Notes: generated from the letters alone by a model not told the origin. A DNA stretch of 64,000 nucleotides from Streptomyces lincolnensis (GCF_001685355.1 NZ_CP016438.1:7440001-7504000), one strand, 5' to 3'; shown: positions 27,327 through 36,955, counted from the stretch's first letter. Numbers and translations are program-made.

Positions 27327-27920
27327 TCAGGCATCGGGGATGTCCTTCTTCGCCTCGATCAGGGTCTCCCGGCTGATGACGACGATGCGCTCGTAGTCGG
27401 CGCGGGAAGCGTCGGCGGGCAGTTGCCCGTCGAGTGCTTCCGTGGCTTCCGTGCCGATGATGGCGAAGTTGCCATCGCTGAGTTCGAAGATGTCCGGGCA
27501 GGTTCCTGCGTTCACGCTCGGCGATGACCGGCGTTGCCGGGGCGCCTTGCCGAGCCGCCGTACGATTTCCACTTCCACCTGCTGTTGGCCTCCCCTGTTT
27601 GCGGGCTTGAGTGCTGCCCTGGAACCGTCGACCTGTGAGTCCCCTGCGCGGAGCAGGGAAACGGGTGTGCGAGAGCTTCCGGCGCCAAGAGGAATGTCGG
27701 TCTTGGCGTGAATCAGGGTTTCACGTGTGACTACGACGATGCGGTCGTCCTTGGTTAGGGGCGTACCGGTCGGAAGGTGTGCATCCAACCCGTTCGTGGC
27801 GTCGGTTCCGATAACGGCGAAGTTACCATCAGCCAACTCGAAGATATCTGGGCAATTCTGTCCGGACACGCTTCCGCGAGCTCTCGGAGAAGTGCCGAGC
27901 CGACGGACGATCTGAATCAC
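27327..27920 (-). CDS. Hypothetical protein made of two tandem copies of a ~75-residue domain
   Basis: A 197-residue protein that I cannot assign to a named family. Residues 1-77 and 117-197 are clear copies of each other. Shared landmarks are IVRRLG, CPDIFEL.DGNFA.IGT.AT, then RIVV..RETLI.AK.DIP. They are joined by a 38-residue Gly/Ser-rich linker. The start GTG (27920) has AAGGGG ten bases upstream. The second copy has its own GGGGAGG (27589-27595 complement) also ten bases before an in-frame GTG at 27578. A tandem gene duplication that lost the intervening stop explains this, and the second copy may still be translated alone. No signal peptide or membrane segment is visible. The GC content looks lower than in the neighbours. 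Single-domain homologues occur in streptomycetes as short hypothetical proteins. Confidence 0.7.
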   Translation of the reverse strand: MIQIVRRLGTSPRARGSVSGQNCPDIFELADGNFAVIGTDATNGLDAHLPTGTPLTKDDRIVVVTRETLIHAKTDIPLGAGSSRTPVSLLRAGDSQVDGSRAALKPANRGGQQQVEVEIVRRLGKAPRQRRSSPSVNAGTCPDIFELSDGNFAIIGTEATEALDGQLPADASRADYERIVVISRETLIEAKKDIPDA

Positions 27921-28190
27921 TGTTCAAGTTCCCCTTGGTCTCAAGGTCTGGGCGCCTGCGCGCTGCGCGGTGCGATGCGACCCTGTGGGGCTGCTACCTC
28001 GACGACCGGGCGGCATGGAGCGACGGTTCAACGGGGGTCGACCCTTAACGCGATCGCGGAGCAGTCAACCCTGTTGGCATCAGGGGAAACGCGTGAATTT
28101 GCCAGTTCGTTATCGCCCGACGGTGTGATGCACTCGGAATGGCACATCGGTGGACGAAACTTCACGTCGGACGGCGATGCGGAGTCGGTG

Positions 28191-28748
28191 CTAGTCGGCT
28201 GGGGGCTCGCCCACGACCCACCACTCGTCGCTGTCTGCTTCCTCGAGTTGACGCAGCAGGTCGTCAACCAATCGTCCGAGTTCCGCCTCTTCGGATGTAT
28301 CGATCAACGTGGCCCGATGAGGGCGAGTGACCCGCCAGTACTCCCTGAAGATGGGATTCTGCAGGATGCCTCGGGCAAATCCGAAGAATTCCTCGCGGCT
28401 GATGTTGCCGATGCGGTAGTAGCAGAGGGCATTGGTGTAGAGGGCGTTGGCGAACAGGTACTGGCGCTGCTTCTTGGCGGAGACGGCCTCCTCGTAGGTG
28501 TCCAGCACCTCGGCGAGTTCGGGGTCGTCCATGGCCTTGCTCAGCAGCTCCCAGTGCAGGCGCTGCTGCTGGGCGATGTTGGTTTCGCGCTGAGCCTGTG
28601 CGGCCTGCTCCAGGTGTTCCACGCGCACGCGCAGTGAGTCGATGGCCTGACGCTGTGCGGTCAGGAGCGCGAGGGCTCCGGTCGCCAGGCCAAGGCCTGC
28701 CGCTGTGATCGCCCCCCATCCCCGTGTTGCACGTTTCTGTGTGGCCAT
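28191..28748 (-). CDS. DUF6082-family membrane-anchored protein
   Basis: A 185-residue protein with one N-terminal membrane helix (about residues 12-30, ITAAGLGLATGALALLTA), a coiled-coil-like stretch (about 33-62), and a conserved helical domain containing DDPELAEVLDTY, FANALYTNALCYYRIG and FREYWRVTRPHR, which match the DUF6082 family. It would sit on the inner face of the membrane or outside depending on topology, and no enzymatic motif is visible. The ATG at 28748 is 5 bases from GGGGG. Members are multicopy in streptomycetes and often sit in accessory regions with short hypothetical genes, as here. Function unknown. Confidence 0.75.
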   Translation of the reverse strand: MATQKRATRGWGAITAAGLGLATGALALLTAQRQAIDSLRVRVEHLEQAAQAQRETNIAQQQRLHWELLSKAMDDPELAEVLDTYEEAVSAKKQRQYLFANALYTNALCYYRIGNISREEFFGFARGILQNPIFREYWRVTRPHRATLIDTSEEAELGRLVDDLLRQLEEADSDEWWVVGEPPAD

Positions 28749-29069
28749 GTCAACCCCCGAATCAGGCGGCCGTCCGCCGGTCGTCGGGGTGCGGGTCGAC
28801 TGTAGGGGACCGGCGAGCGGTGGGCGGCGCTTGCCGTCTCCCAGGGTGCCGAGCGGCTCTGATCGGCGGGGGAGGCGGAGAGGAGGCGCACGGAGGGATG
28901 TGAGGGTCGCACGGACCGGCGCCTTGACCAACGTCTGCCCCGCAAGTGTTGCTAACAATCGTTCACTCGGCGGGGATTCTTCCGGCTCGTATCCTGGGTG
29001 CGCATTCAATCCTCGTACGTGCGCAAGGCGACGGACCGGCGCACGCGGTGGCGTGAGAGAGGGAGCGCG
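28749..29069. other. 321-base divergent spacer
   Basis: This spacer separates the DUF6082 gene (-) from the CobW-type gene (+). A TTGACC (28924-28929) is present, but no -10 at acceptable spacing. GAGAGAGGGAG at 29055-29065 is the ribosome-binding site of the GTPase gene. No other feature is recognised. Confidence 0.4.
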
Positions 29070-30161
29070 TTGAGTCGGAGTCGGCAGCAGATCCCGGTGG
29101 TCGTCCTGGCCGGATTCCTGGGTTCCGGTAAGACCACGCTTCTGAACCATCTCCTCCATCGCAGCGGCGGCAGCCGTATCGGCGCCATCGTCAACGACTT
29201 CGGTGCCATCGAGATCGACGCGATGGCGGTCGCCGGCGCGCTCGGCGACTCCACCGTCTCCCTCGGCAACGGGTGCCTGTGCTGTGCGGTGGACACGAGT
29301 GAACTCGACGTCTATCTGGAGCGGCTGGCCCGCCCCGACACCGGCATCGACGTCATCGTCATCGAGGCCAGCGGTCTCGCCGAGCCCGAGGAACTGGTGC
29401 GCATGCTGCTCGCCAGTGACCATCCGGGTGTGGTGTACGGCGGACTGATCGAGGTCGTCGACGCCGCCGAGTTCGACGCGACCCGCGCGATGCATCCCGA
29501 GATCGACCGGCATCTCGCCCTCGCCGACCTCGTGGTGGTCAACAAGCTCGACCGTTCGGGCGACGGCGGACGTGTGCTCGGGCAGGTCGGTGAACTCGTC
29601 GACCGGGCCGCCGTCGTCCCCGCCACCTACGGCCGCATCGACCCCGAGTTCCTCTTCGACTGCCGCCCGAGCGAGGAGCGCATCGGGCAGTTGTCCTTCG
29701 ACGACCTGCACGAGTCACAGCCACAGCCACACGACGCGCACGAGTCACACGATCATGACCGGCGCGACCACCACTCCGGTCACCTGCACACCGCCTACGA
29801 CTCCCTCTCCTTCACCTCCGAAGTCCCCCTCGACCCGCGTCGGTTGATGGGGTTCCTCGACAGCAGGCCCGAGGGGCTCTACCGCATCAAGGGGTACGTC
29901 GACTTCGGGGCGCACGATCCGCGGAACCGGTACGCCGTCCACGCCGTCGGCCGGTTCCTCCGGTTCTACCCGGAGCCCTGGACGGCCGCCGACGCCCGCC
30001 TCACCCAGCTCGTGCTCATCGGCTCCGGCATCGACGCGCCCGCGCTCGGCAAGGAGCTGGAGGCGTGCAAGAGCGACGCCCCGCACACCGCCGACGAGCA
30101 CGGTATGTGGGGCGTCCTGAGGTACGTACAGGATCCCGGCGAGGGGGACCCGGAGGCTTAG
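29070..30161 (+). CDS. CobW/COG0523-family G3E GTPase (putative metal chaperone)
   Basis: A 363-residue GTPase. The P-loop [11 protein letters not shown] lies near the start, followed by the family hallmark metal-binding motif GCLCC near residue 70, the ASGLAEP switch and the NKLD guanine-specificity motif. A His/Asp-rich linker (about residues 228-250; [17 protein letters not shown]) can bind zinc or a similar metal, and a CobW C-terminal domain ends the protein. It probably delivers a metal, usually Zn, to a client protein. The TTG at 29070 follows GAGAGAGGGAG. An in-frame ATG at 28998 gives an Arg-rich tail outside the fold and lacks such a site. It is convergent with parC, the stops overlapping by three bases. 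No Zur box was recognised. Confidence 0.85.
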   Translation: MSRSRQQIPVVVLAGFLGSGKTTLLNHLLHRSGGSRIGAIVNDFGAIEIDAMAVAGALGDSTVSLGNGCLCCAVDTSELDVYLERLARPDTGIDVIVIEASGLAEPEELVRMLLASDHPGVVYGGLIEVVDAAEFDATRAMHPEIDRHLALADLVVVNKLDRSGDGGRVLGQVGELVDRAAVVPATYGRIDPEFLFDCRPSEERIGQLSFDDLHESQPQPHDAHESHDHDRRDHHSGHLHTAYDSLSFTSEVPLDPRRLMGFLDSRPEGLYRIKGYVDFGAHDPRNRYAVHAVGRFLRFYPEPWTAADARLTQLVLIGSGIDAPALGKELEACKSDAPHTADEHGMWGVLRYVQDPGEGDPEA

Positions 30162-32614
30162 ACCGGTCCCGCCACCACCGACACCGTCTTCGCCAGGGAC
30201 ACGCCCGAGCCGTCGCGGCGCGGGTCCATCTCCGGGAGGTCGGCCGGGGTGCCGGTCTTCTGGGCCGCGCGCGCGGGGACGGGGCCCGCCCAGGCCAGGG
30301 AGAGACAGTCCTCGCCCTTCAGGAAGCGCTGGCACCGTACGCCGCCTGTGGCGCGGCCCTTGCGCGGGTACTGGTCGAACGGGGTCAGCTTGGCCGTCGT
30401 CTGGACGGAGTCGTCGAGGGTGCCGCGCGAGCCCGCGACCGTGAAGACGACCGCGTCCACCGCCGGATCCACCGCGGTGAAGGAGATGACCTTCGCGCCG
30501 TCGGTGAGCTTGATACCGGCCACGCCACCGGCCGGACGGCCCTGGGGCCTGACCTGGGACGCCTGGAAGCGCAGCAGTTGGGCGTCGTCCGTGATGAAGA
30601 CCAGGTCCTCCTCGCCGGTGCGCAGCTCGACGGCGCCGACGATGCGGTCACCCTCCTTGAGGGTGATGACCTCCAGCTCCTCCTTGTTGGACGGGTAGTC
30701 GGGGACGACCCGCTTGACGATGCCCTGCTCGGTGCCGAGCGCGAGGCCCGGGGAGGACTCGTCGAGCGTGGTCAGACACGCCACCGTCTCCTCGCCCTCC
30801 AGGGAGACGAACTCCGACACCGGGGCACCACCGGACAGGTTCGGCGCGGCCGTCGTCTCCGGGAGCTGGGGCAGGTCCACGACGTTCACCCGGAGCAGGC
30901 GTCCCAGGGACGTCACCACGCCGATCTCGCCGCGTGCCGTGGCCGGTACCGCCGAGACGATCACGTCGTGCTTGGCACGCTTGCCGTCGCTGTCCTCCGG
31001 GAACGGCTCGCCGTTCGCCGTACGGGCCAGCAGGCCCGTCGAGGACAGCAGGACCCGGCACGGGTCGTCCGCCACCTGGAGGGGGACGGCCGCGGTCGGC
31101 AGGCCCGCCGCGTCCAGCAGGACCGTACGCCGCGGGGCGCCGAACTTCTTGGCCACCGCGGCCAGTTCGGCGGAGACCAGCTTGCGCAGCTCGGTGTCCG
31201 AGTCGAGGATCCGGGTCAGCTCGGCGATCTCCGCGTTGAGCCTGTCCTTCTCCGACTCCAGCTCGATGCGGTCGAACCTGGTGAGGCGCCGCAGGGGCGT
31301 GTCCAGGATGTACTGCGTCTGGATGTCGCTCAGCGAGAAGCGCTCGATCAGGCGCTCCTTGGCCTGCGCGGAGTTGTCGCTGGAGCGGATCAGACGGATG
31401 ACCTCGTCGATGTCGACCAGGGCGGTGAGCAGACCCTCGACCAGGTGCAGCCGGTCGCGCTTCTTGCCGCGGCGGAACTCGCTGCGGCGCCGCACGACCT
31501 CGAAGCGGTGGTCGAGATAGACCTCCAGGAGCTCCTTGAGGCCGAGGGTGAGGGGCTGACCGTCCACCAGCGCGACGTTGTTGACGCCGAAGGACTCCTC
31601 CATCGGGGTCAGCTTGTAGAGCTGCTCCAGGACGGCCTCGGGTACGAAGCCGTTCTTGATCTCGATGACCAGGCGCAGGCCGTGCGCCCGGTCGGTGAGG
31701 TCCTTGACGTCCGCGATGCCCTGGAGCTTCTTCGAGCCGACCAGGTCCTTGATCTTGGCGATCACCTTCTCCGGGCCGACCGTGAAGGGCAGTTCGGTGA
31801 CGACCAGGCCCTTGCGGCGCGCGCTGACGTTCTCCACCGACACCGTGGCGCGGATCTTGAAGGTGCCGCGGCCCGTCTCGTAGGCGTCCCGGATGCCGGT
31901 GAGGCCGACGATACGGCCGCCGGTGGGCAGGTCGGGGCCCGGGATGTGCTTCATCAGGGCGTCCAGATCCGCGTTCGGGTAGCGGATCAGATGGCGGGCG
32001 GCCGCGATGACCTCGGAGAGGTTGTGCGGCGGCATGTTGGTGGCCATGCCGACCGCGATGCCGGAGGCGCCGTTCACCAGCAGGTTCGGGAAGGCGGCGG
32101 GCAGCGCGCCCGGCTCCTGCTCCTGGCCGTCGTAGTTGGGCGCGAAGTCGACCGTGTCCTCGTCGATGGACTCCGTCATCAGGCTCGCGGCCTCGGCGGC
32201 GCGGCACTCGGTGTACCGCATGGCGGCCGGCGGGTCGTCGTTGCCCAGGGAGCCGAAGTTGCCGTGGCCGTCGACCAGCGGGACGCGCATCGAGAACGGC
32301 TGGGCCATGCGCACCAGGGCGTCGTAGATCGACGCGTCGCCGTGCGGGTGCAACTTACCCATGACCTCGCCGACGACACGGGCGCACTTCACATAGCCGC
32401 GGTCGGGGCGCAGGCCCATCTCGTTCATCTGGTAGACGATGCGGCGGTGCACCGGCTTGAGACCGTCGCGGGCGTCCGGCAGGGCGCGGGAGTAGATGAC
32501 CGAGTACGCGTACTCGAGGTACGAACCCTTCATCTCGTCCACGACGTCGATGTCGAGGATCCGCTCCTCGTACGAGTCGTCGGGCGGCGGGGTCTTCGTG
32601 CTGCGGCGGGCCAT
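30158..32614 (-). CDS. parC: DNA topoisomerase IV subunit A (ParC / GyrA2)
   Basis: An 818-residue type IIA topoisomerase cleavage subunit. The winged-helix/tower region has the quinolone-determining stretch [17 protein letters not shown], and the catalytic Tyr lies in AAMRYTECR. The C-terminal part forms a beta-pinwheel from about residue 500. The GyrA-box glutamine-rich motif needed for supercoiling is not present in canonical form, supporting ParC rather than GyrA. GAGGAG precedes the ATG at 32614. It pairs functionally with the ParE-type subunit at 14062-16185 for chromosome decatenation. Confidence 0.93.
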   Translation of the reverse strand: MARRSTKTPPPDDSYEERILDIDVVDEMKGSYLEYAYSVIYSRALPDARDGLKPVHRRIVYQMNEMGLRPDRGYVKCARVVGEVMGKLHPHGDASIYDALVRMAQPFSMRVPLVDGHGNFGSLGNDDPPAAMRYTECRAAEAASLMTESIDEDTVDFAPNYDGQEQEPGALPAAFPNLLVNGASGIAVGMATNMPPHNLSEVIAAARHLIRYPNADLDALMKHIPGPDLPTGGRIVGLTGIRDAYETGRGTFKIRATVSVENVSARRKGLVVTELPFTVGPEKVIAKIKDLVGSKKLQGIADVKDLTDRAHGLRLVIEIKNGFVPEAVLEQLYKLTPMEESFGVNNVALVDGQPLTLGLKELLEVYLDHRFEVVRRRSEFRRGKKRDRLHLVEGLLTALVDIDEVIRLIRSSDNSAQAKERLIERFSLSDIQTQYILDTPLRRLTRFDRIELESEKDRLNAEIAELTRILDSDTELRKLVSAELAAVAKKFGAPRRTVLLDAAGLPTAAVPLQVADDPCRVLLSSTGLLARTANGEPFPEDSDGKRAKHDVIVSAVPATARGEIGVVTSLGRLLRVNVVDLPQLPETTAAPNLSGGAPVSEFVSLEGEETVACLTTLDESSPGLALGTEQGIVKRVVPDYPSNKEELEVITLKEGDRIVGAVELRTGEEDLVFITDDAQLLRFQASQVRPQGRPAGGVAGIKLTDGAKVISFTAVDPAVDAVVFTVAGSRGTLDDSVQTTAKLTPFDQYPRKGRATGGVRCQRFLKGEDCLSLAWAGPVPARAAQKTGTPADLPEMDPRRDGSGVSLAKTVSVVAGPV

Positions 32615-32934
32615 CGCTGCCGGCTCCTCTTTTCTGGTCGCTCGCCTACGGGTCGCTCACGTCGGCCCTTTGGCTCACTCTTGCTGAAGCGTGAACGGGA
32701 TCTGACGCGGACCATTGTGGACCGCGGCACTGACAGTCCGGGCCAGGACCCGGCTGAGCCGCCCGGCCCGGCGCGGCACAGTGCCTCCCTCACGATTGCC
32801 CGCAGGCTACGCGATCCGCTGTGGGCGTACGTGCTCCGGGAACTTCGCCGAGCCTCCGCACGCTTGCATACAGTGGCAGGACCGGCAGGAAAACCGCGGT
32901 TTCGACGACCGCGTCAGCCATTGAAGGGACGTAC
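32615..32934. promoter_or_regulatory. 320-base divergent spacer between parC and the M16 peptidase operon
   Basis: This region should contain both promoters. Toward the peptidase genes, TACAGT (32869-32874) is a reasonable -10 about 60 bases before the start, with no good -35. AAGGGA (32924-32929) is the ribosome-binding site. No gene is recognised. Confidence 0.4.
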
Positions 32935-34341
32935 ATGCCCATGGGTCACACGGCCACAGACCAGGCAGGCACCGGGGGCCTGACAGCGACCGAGCACCGC
33001 CTGGCCAACGGGCTGCGGGTGGTGCTCTCCGAGGACCACCTGACCCCGGTCGCGGCGGTGTGCCTCTGGTACGACGTCGGCTCGCGCCACGAGGTCAAGG
33101 GACGTACCGGCCTGGCTCACCTTTTCGAGCACCTGATGTTCCAGGGCTCCGGACAGGTCAAGGGCAACGGCCACTTCGAGCTCGTCCAGGGCGCCGGCGG
33201 CTCGCTCAACGGCACCACCAGCTTCGAGCGCACCAACTACTTCGAGACCATGCCCACCCACCAGCTGGAGCTCGCCCTCTGGCTGGAGGCCGACCGCATG
33301 GGCTCCCTGCTCGCCGCCCTGGACGACGAGTCGATGGAGAACCAGCGGGACGTCGTCAAGAACGAGCGCCGGCAGCGCTACGACAACGTCCCCTACGGCA
33401 CCGCGTTCGAGAAGCTCACCGCCCTCGCCTACCCGGAGGGCCACCCCTACCACCACACCCCGATCGGTTCGATGGCCGACCTGGACGCGGCCACCCTGGA
33501 GGACGCGCGCGCGTTCTTCCGCACGTACTACGCGCCCAACAACGCCGTGCTGTCGGTCGTCGGCGACATCGACCCGGAGCAGACGCTCGCCTGGGTCGAG
33601 AAGTACTTCGGTTCCATCACCTCCCACGACGGCAAGCCCGCGCCGCGTGACGGCTCGCTGCCCGAGGTCATCGGGGAGCAGCTCCGCGAGGTCGTGGAGG
33701 AAGAGGTCCCCGCGCGCGCGTTGATGGCTGCCTACCGGCTGCCGCACGACGGTACGCGCGCGTGCGACGCGGCCGATCTGGCGCTCACCATCCTCGGCGG
33801 CGGCGAGTCCTCCCGCATCTACAACCGGCTGGTCCGCCGCGACCGTACGGCGGTCGCGGCCGGGTTCGGTCTGCTGCGGCTGGCCGGGGCGCCCTCCCTG
33901 GGCTGGCTGGACGTGAAGACGTCCGGCGACGTCGAGGTGCCGGTCATCGAGGCCGCGATCGACGAGGAACTCGCCCGGTTCGCCGCCGAAGGCCCCACGG
34001 CCGAGGAGATGGAGCGCGCCCAGGCCCAGTTGGAGCGCGAGTGGCTGGACCGGCTCGGCACGGTCGCGGGCCGAGCCGACGAACTGTGCCGCTACGCAGT
34101 GCTGTTCGGCGACCCGCAGCTCGCCCTCACCGCCGTCGGGCGCGTCCTGGACGTGACGGCCGAGGAGGTCCAGGAGGTCGCCAAGGCCCGCCTGCGCCCC
34201 GACAACCGCGGGGTCCTCGTCTACGAGCCGACCGCCCCGACCGAGATCGCCCAGAGCGCCGAGGACGCCGAGGGCGCCGACGACCCGGAATCCGCGGCGA
34301 CCGTGGAAGCCACCGACGAGAACGAGGAGGCGGCCAAGTGA
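32935..34341 (+). CDS. M16-family zinc metallopeptidase, catalytic subunit
   Basis: A 468-residue pitrilysin-type peptidase. The inverted zinc motif HLFEH is at residues 62-66, and the third ligand Glu is about residue 144 in VKNERRQ. The two M16 half-domains follow. The ATG at 32935 is 5 bases from AAGGGA; a second ATG two codons later is less well spaced. The C-terminal 35 residues are acidic. No export signal is visible, so it is probably cytoplasmic. The stop overlaps the next M16 gene by 4 bases, and the two products are expected to form a heterodimer in which only this one carries the zinc site. Confidence 0.9.
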   Translation: MPMGHTATDQAGTGGLTATEHRLANGLRVVLSEDHLTPVAAVCLWYDVGSRHEVKGRTGLAHLFEHLMFQGSGQVKGNGHFELVQGAGGSLNGTTSFERTNYFETMPTHQLELALWLEADRMGSLLAALDDESMENQRDVVKNERRQRYDNVPYGTAFEKLTALAYPEGHPYHHTPIGSMADLDAATLEDARAFFRTYYAPNNAVLSVVGDIDPEQTLAWVEKYFGSITSHDGKPAPRDGSLPEVIGEQLREVVEEEVPARALMAAYRLPHDGTRACDAADLALTILGGGESSRIYNRLVRRDRTAVAAGFGLLRLAGAPSLGWLDVKTSGDVEVPVIEAAIDEELARFAAEGPTAEEMERAQAQLEREWLDRLGTVAGRADELCRYAVLFGDPQLALTAVGRVLDVTAEEVQEVAKARLRPDNRGVLVYEPTAPTEIAQSAEDAEGADDPESAATVEATDENEEAAK

Positions 34342-35726
34342 CCGAGCTCGCCACGATGGACTTCCACCCCCAGCCGCAGGCGGGCGAGCCCAAGGTCTGG
34401 GCCTTCCCCGCCCCCGAGCGCGGGACGCTCGGCAACGGCCTGACGGTCCTGCGCTGCCACCGCCCCGGCCAGCAGGTCGTCGCCGTCGAGGTGCTCCTGG
34501 ACGCCCCCCTGGAGGCCGAACCGGCCGGCCTGGACGGCGTCGCCACGATCATGGCGCGCGCCTTCTCCGAGGGCACCGACAAGCACGACGCCGAGGAGTT
34601 CGCCGCCGAGCTGGAGCGCTGCGGTGCCACCCTCGACGCGCACGCCGACCACCCCGGTGTCCGGCTGAGCCTCGAAGTGCCCGTGTCGCGGCTGACCAAG
34701 GGCCTCGGTCTGCTCGCCGACGCCCTCAGGGCGCCCGCGTTCGCCGACAGCGAGGTCGAGCGGCTGGTCCGCAACCGCCTCGACGAGATCCCGCACGAGC
34801 TGGCCAACCCGGGCCGCCGCGCGGCCAAGGAGCTCTCCAGGGAGCTGTTCCCGGCGACCTCGCGCATGTCCCGGCCGCGCCAGGGCACCGAGGAGACGGT
34901 CACGGCCATCGACTCCACGGCCGTCCGCGGCTTCTACGACAAGCACGTCCGCCCGGCCACCGCCACCGTCGTCGTGGTCGGCGACCTCACCGGCATCGAC
35001 CTCGACGCGCTGCTCGGTGAGACCCTCGGCGCCTGGACCGGCTCCTCGGCCCAGCCGCGGCCCGTGCCGCCGGTGACCGCCGACGACACCGGCCGGGTCG
35101 TCATCGTGGACCGTCCCGGAGCCGTCCAGACGCAGCTGCTGATCGGCCGTATCGGCCCGGACCGGCACGCGCGCGTGTGGCCCGCGCAGGTGCTCGGCAC
35201 GTACTGCCTGGGCGGCACCCTGACCTCCCGCCTGGACCGCGTCCTGCGCGAGGAGAAGGGCTACACCTACGGCGTGCGGGCGTTCGGGCAGGTCCTGCGC
35301 TCGGCACCGGACGGCTCGGGTGCCGCGATGCTCGCCATCAGCGGCTCCGTCGACACCCCGAACACCGGCCCGGCCCTCGACGACCTGTGGACCGTGCTGC
35401 GCACGCTCGCGGCTCAGGGGCTGACCGACGCCGAGCGCGACGTCGCCGTGCAGAACCTGGTCGGCGTGGCCCCGCTGAAGTACGAGACGGCGGCCGCCGT
35501 CGCCGGCACGCTGGCCGACCAGGTCGAGCAGCACCTGCCGGACGACTTCCAGGCGACGCTGTACCAGCAGCTCGCCGCGACCGGCACCGTCGAGGCCACC
35601 GCGGCCGTCGTGAGCGCCTTCCCGGTCGACCGCCTGGTGACGGTCCTCGTCGGTGACGCGGCCGAGATCAAGGCACCCGTCGAGGCCCTCGGCATCGGCG
35701 AGGTCAAGGTCGTGACGGCTGAGTAG
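34338..35726 (+). CDS. M16-family peptidase-like protein lacking the zinc motif
   Basis: A 462-residue homologue of the upstream peptidase. At the position of HxxEH it has ARAFSEG, so it cannot bind the catalytic zinc. It keeps the substrate-binding signature of the non-catalytic half (GTLTSRLDRVLREEKGYTYG, with the Arg/Tyr pair that contacts the peptide backbone). It should act as the structural/regulatory subunit, like the mitochondrial processing peptidase alpha subunit. The GTG at 34338 overlaps the upstream stop by 4 bases. A long upstream open frame in the same register is a shadow of the first peptidase gene. Confidence 0.88.
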   Translation: MTELATMDFHPQPQAGEPKVWAFPAPERGTLGNGLTVLRCHRPGQQVVAVEVLLDAPLEAEPAGLDGVATIMARAFSEGTDKHDAEEFAAELERCGATLDAHADHPGVRLSLEVPVSRLTKGLGLLADALRAPAFADSEVERLVRNRLDEIPHELANPGRRAAKELSRELFPATSRMSRPRQGTEETVTAIDSTAVRGFYDKHVRPATATVVVVGDLTGIDLDALLGETLGAWTGSSAQPRPVPPVTADDTGRVVIVDRPGAVQTQLLIGRIGPDRHARVWPAQVLGTYCLGGTLTSRLDRVLREEKGYTYGVRAFGQVLRSAPDGSGAAMLAISGSVDTPNTGPALDDLWTVLRTLAAQGLTDAERDVAVQNLVGVAPLKYETAAAVAGTLADQVEQHLPDDFQATLYQQLAATGTVEATAAVVSAFPVDRLVTVLVGDAAEIKAPVEALGIGEVKVVTAE

Positions 35727-35740
35727 AGACGCACGCGCGC

Positions 35741-35772
35741 GGGCCCTGGTGACTGATGGGTCGCCAGGGCCC
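35741..35772 (+). terminator. Terminator of the M16 peptidase operon
   Basis: Arms GGGCCCTGG (35741-35749) and CCAGGGCCC (35764-35772), extendable through a TGAC/GTCG pairing, 14 bases after the stop. Confidence 0.75.
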
Positions 35773-35880
35773 CCGTATGTCCGAATTAGGGGAGAGGTTG
35801 CCTGTCTGCCCTGTGGCATGCGCTACAAAACCCGTGATCTGTTTGGGGATTGAAACCCGCCCCGCTTAGCGTCTTCCGGG

Positions 35881-36072
35881 CTGTCCGTCAGGCACCGCGC
35901 CGCATCCGCGGCACCGGACAGTCATCGCCGAGTCCCCGTACGGCGCAAGCCAGGGGAGCCGGGGACCCACACCAAGTCCCTGGGGTGAATCGGACGCCCG
36001 CGCACCGCGAGGGGGTCCGTAGGAGACCTTCCTGCTCCGAACCCGTCAGCTAACCCGGTAGGCGAGAGGGAA
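35881..36072 (+). ncRNA. c-di-AMP riboswitch (ydaO-yuaA class)
   Basis: The 365-base leader of the M23 peptidase gene carries the conserved segments of this class in order: GGGGAGCCGGGGACCCA (about 35953-35969), GGGGTGAATCGG (about 35982-35993), then CCGAACCCGTCAGCTAACCC followed by GGTAGGCG (36037-36064). A closing helix can pair CGCC (35926-35929) with GGCG (36061-36064). A separate 7-bp hairpin lies at 35881-35887/35915-35921. This class turns off cell-wall hydrolase genes when c-di-AMP is high, and control of muralytic genes is its known role in Streptomyces. Confidence 0.88.
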
Positions 36073-36091
36073 GGAAAGGACCAGCCACTCC

Positions 36092-36865
36092 ATGGCGTTC
36101 ATCTGCGCCACCGGGAAGCACCGTCGTCCCAGTCGGACGAAGCGCACCACCGCCCGGGCGGCGAGCGTCGCCGCGCTCACCACCACCGGCGTCATCGGCA
36201 CCCTGGCCGCCCCCGCGCTCGCCGCCGAACCCGCCGCCGAGCAGACCGGTCTCATCCCCGTCGTCACCCTCGGCGACTCCGTCGCCGAACAGATCGACGC
36301 CCAGGCCGACGCCCAGAAGCAGGCCGCCGAGGAGGCCGCGCGCAAGAAGGCCGAGGAGGTCGCCCGCAAGAAGGCGGCCGAGAAGGCCGAGAAGGAGCGC
36401 GAGGCCCGCAAGGCCGAGGAGCGCGCCGCCCGCGCCGCCGCCGAGCGCGAGCGCCTCAACCGCTATGTCACCCCGATCTCCGGCTCGTACATCTCGACCG
36501 GCTACAAGGCCGGCGGTGCCGTCTGGTCCTCCGGCAGCCACACCGGCGTCGACTTCCACGCCGCGAGCGGCACCGCGGTCCACGCGGTCGGCTCCGGCAC
36601 CGTCGTCGAGGCCGGCTGGGGAGGGTCGTACGGCAACAACATCGTGATCAGGATGAACGACGGCACCTACACCCAGTACGGCCACCTGTCGTCCCTCGCC
36701 GTCTCGGTGGGCCAGACAGTCACCCCGGGTCAGCAGATAGGCCTCTCCGGCGCCACCGGCAACGTCACCGGCGCGCACCTGCACTTCGAGGCCCGCACCA
36801 GCGCCGAGTACGGCTCGGACATCGACCCCGTCGCCTACCTCCGCTCGCACGGCGTGAACGTCTGA
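36092..36865 (+). CDS. Secreted M23 (LytM) peptidoglycan endopeptidase
   Basis: A 257-residue exported hydrolase. The N-terminal signal region (Arg-rich, hydrophobic about 24-40, APALAA cleavage near 45) is followed by a Lys/Glu/Ala-rich coiled coil (about 65-122) and a LytM domain (about 125-257). Zinc ligands are visible as His150 and Asp154 in SHTGVDF and His231 in HLHF, with His229 in the catalytic HxH. It would cleave peptide cross-links during growth or germination. The ATG at 36092 lies 11 bases after AAGGAAAGGA, directly downstream of the c-di-AMP riboswitch, which is the visible control element. It resembles the Swl-type M23 hydrolases of Streptomyces. Confidence 0.92.
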   Translation: MAFICATGKHRRPSRTKRTTARAASVAALTTTGVIGTLAAPALAAEPAAEQTGLIPVVTLGDSVAEQIDAQADAQKQAAEEAARKKAEEVARKKAAEKAEKEREARKAEERAARAAAERERLNRYVTPISGSYISTGYKAGGAVWSSGSHTGVDFHAASGTAVHAVGSGTVVEAGWGGSYGNNIVIRMNDGTYTQYGHLSSLAVSVGQTVTPGQQIGLSGATGNVTGAHLHFEARTSAEYGSDIDPVAYLRSHGVNV

Positions 36866-36887
36866 CGACGGACGGCACAACCCCGAG

Positions 36888-36913
36888 GCCCCGGCTCCCC
36901 GAGCCGGGGCTTT
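36888..36913 (+). terminator. Terminator of the M23 gene
   Basis: Perfect 10-bp arms GCCCCGGCTC (36888-36897) and GAGCCGGGGC (36901-36910) with a three-base loop, followed by TTT. Confidence 0.85.
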
Positions 36914-36945
36914 CGCCGTTTCCGGGGGCCGTCTGTCCAAAAAAT

Positions 36946-36955
36946 ATCCATGGAT
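36946..36955. promoter_or_regulatory. Palindrome upstream of the GntR regulator gene
   Basis: A perfect palindrome ATCCATGGAT in an unusually AT-rich stretch (36938-36960), about 100 bases before the GntR start. TAGAGT at 36991-36996 is a possible -10. This could be the regulator's own operator. Confidence 0.35.

Noticed and set aside
28028..28267. Short minus-strand reading frame downstream of the DUF6082 gene
   Set aside because: It starts inside the DUF6082 coding region in another frame, has no ribosome-binding site and shows no recognisable domain.
30065..32983. A 972-codon open frame antisense to parC
   Set aside because: It mirrors the parC gene codon for codon, a GC-bias artefact, and encodes only low-complexity Arg/Gly/Asp sequence with no known domain.
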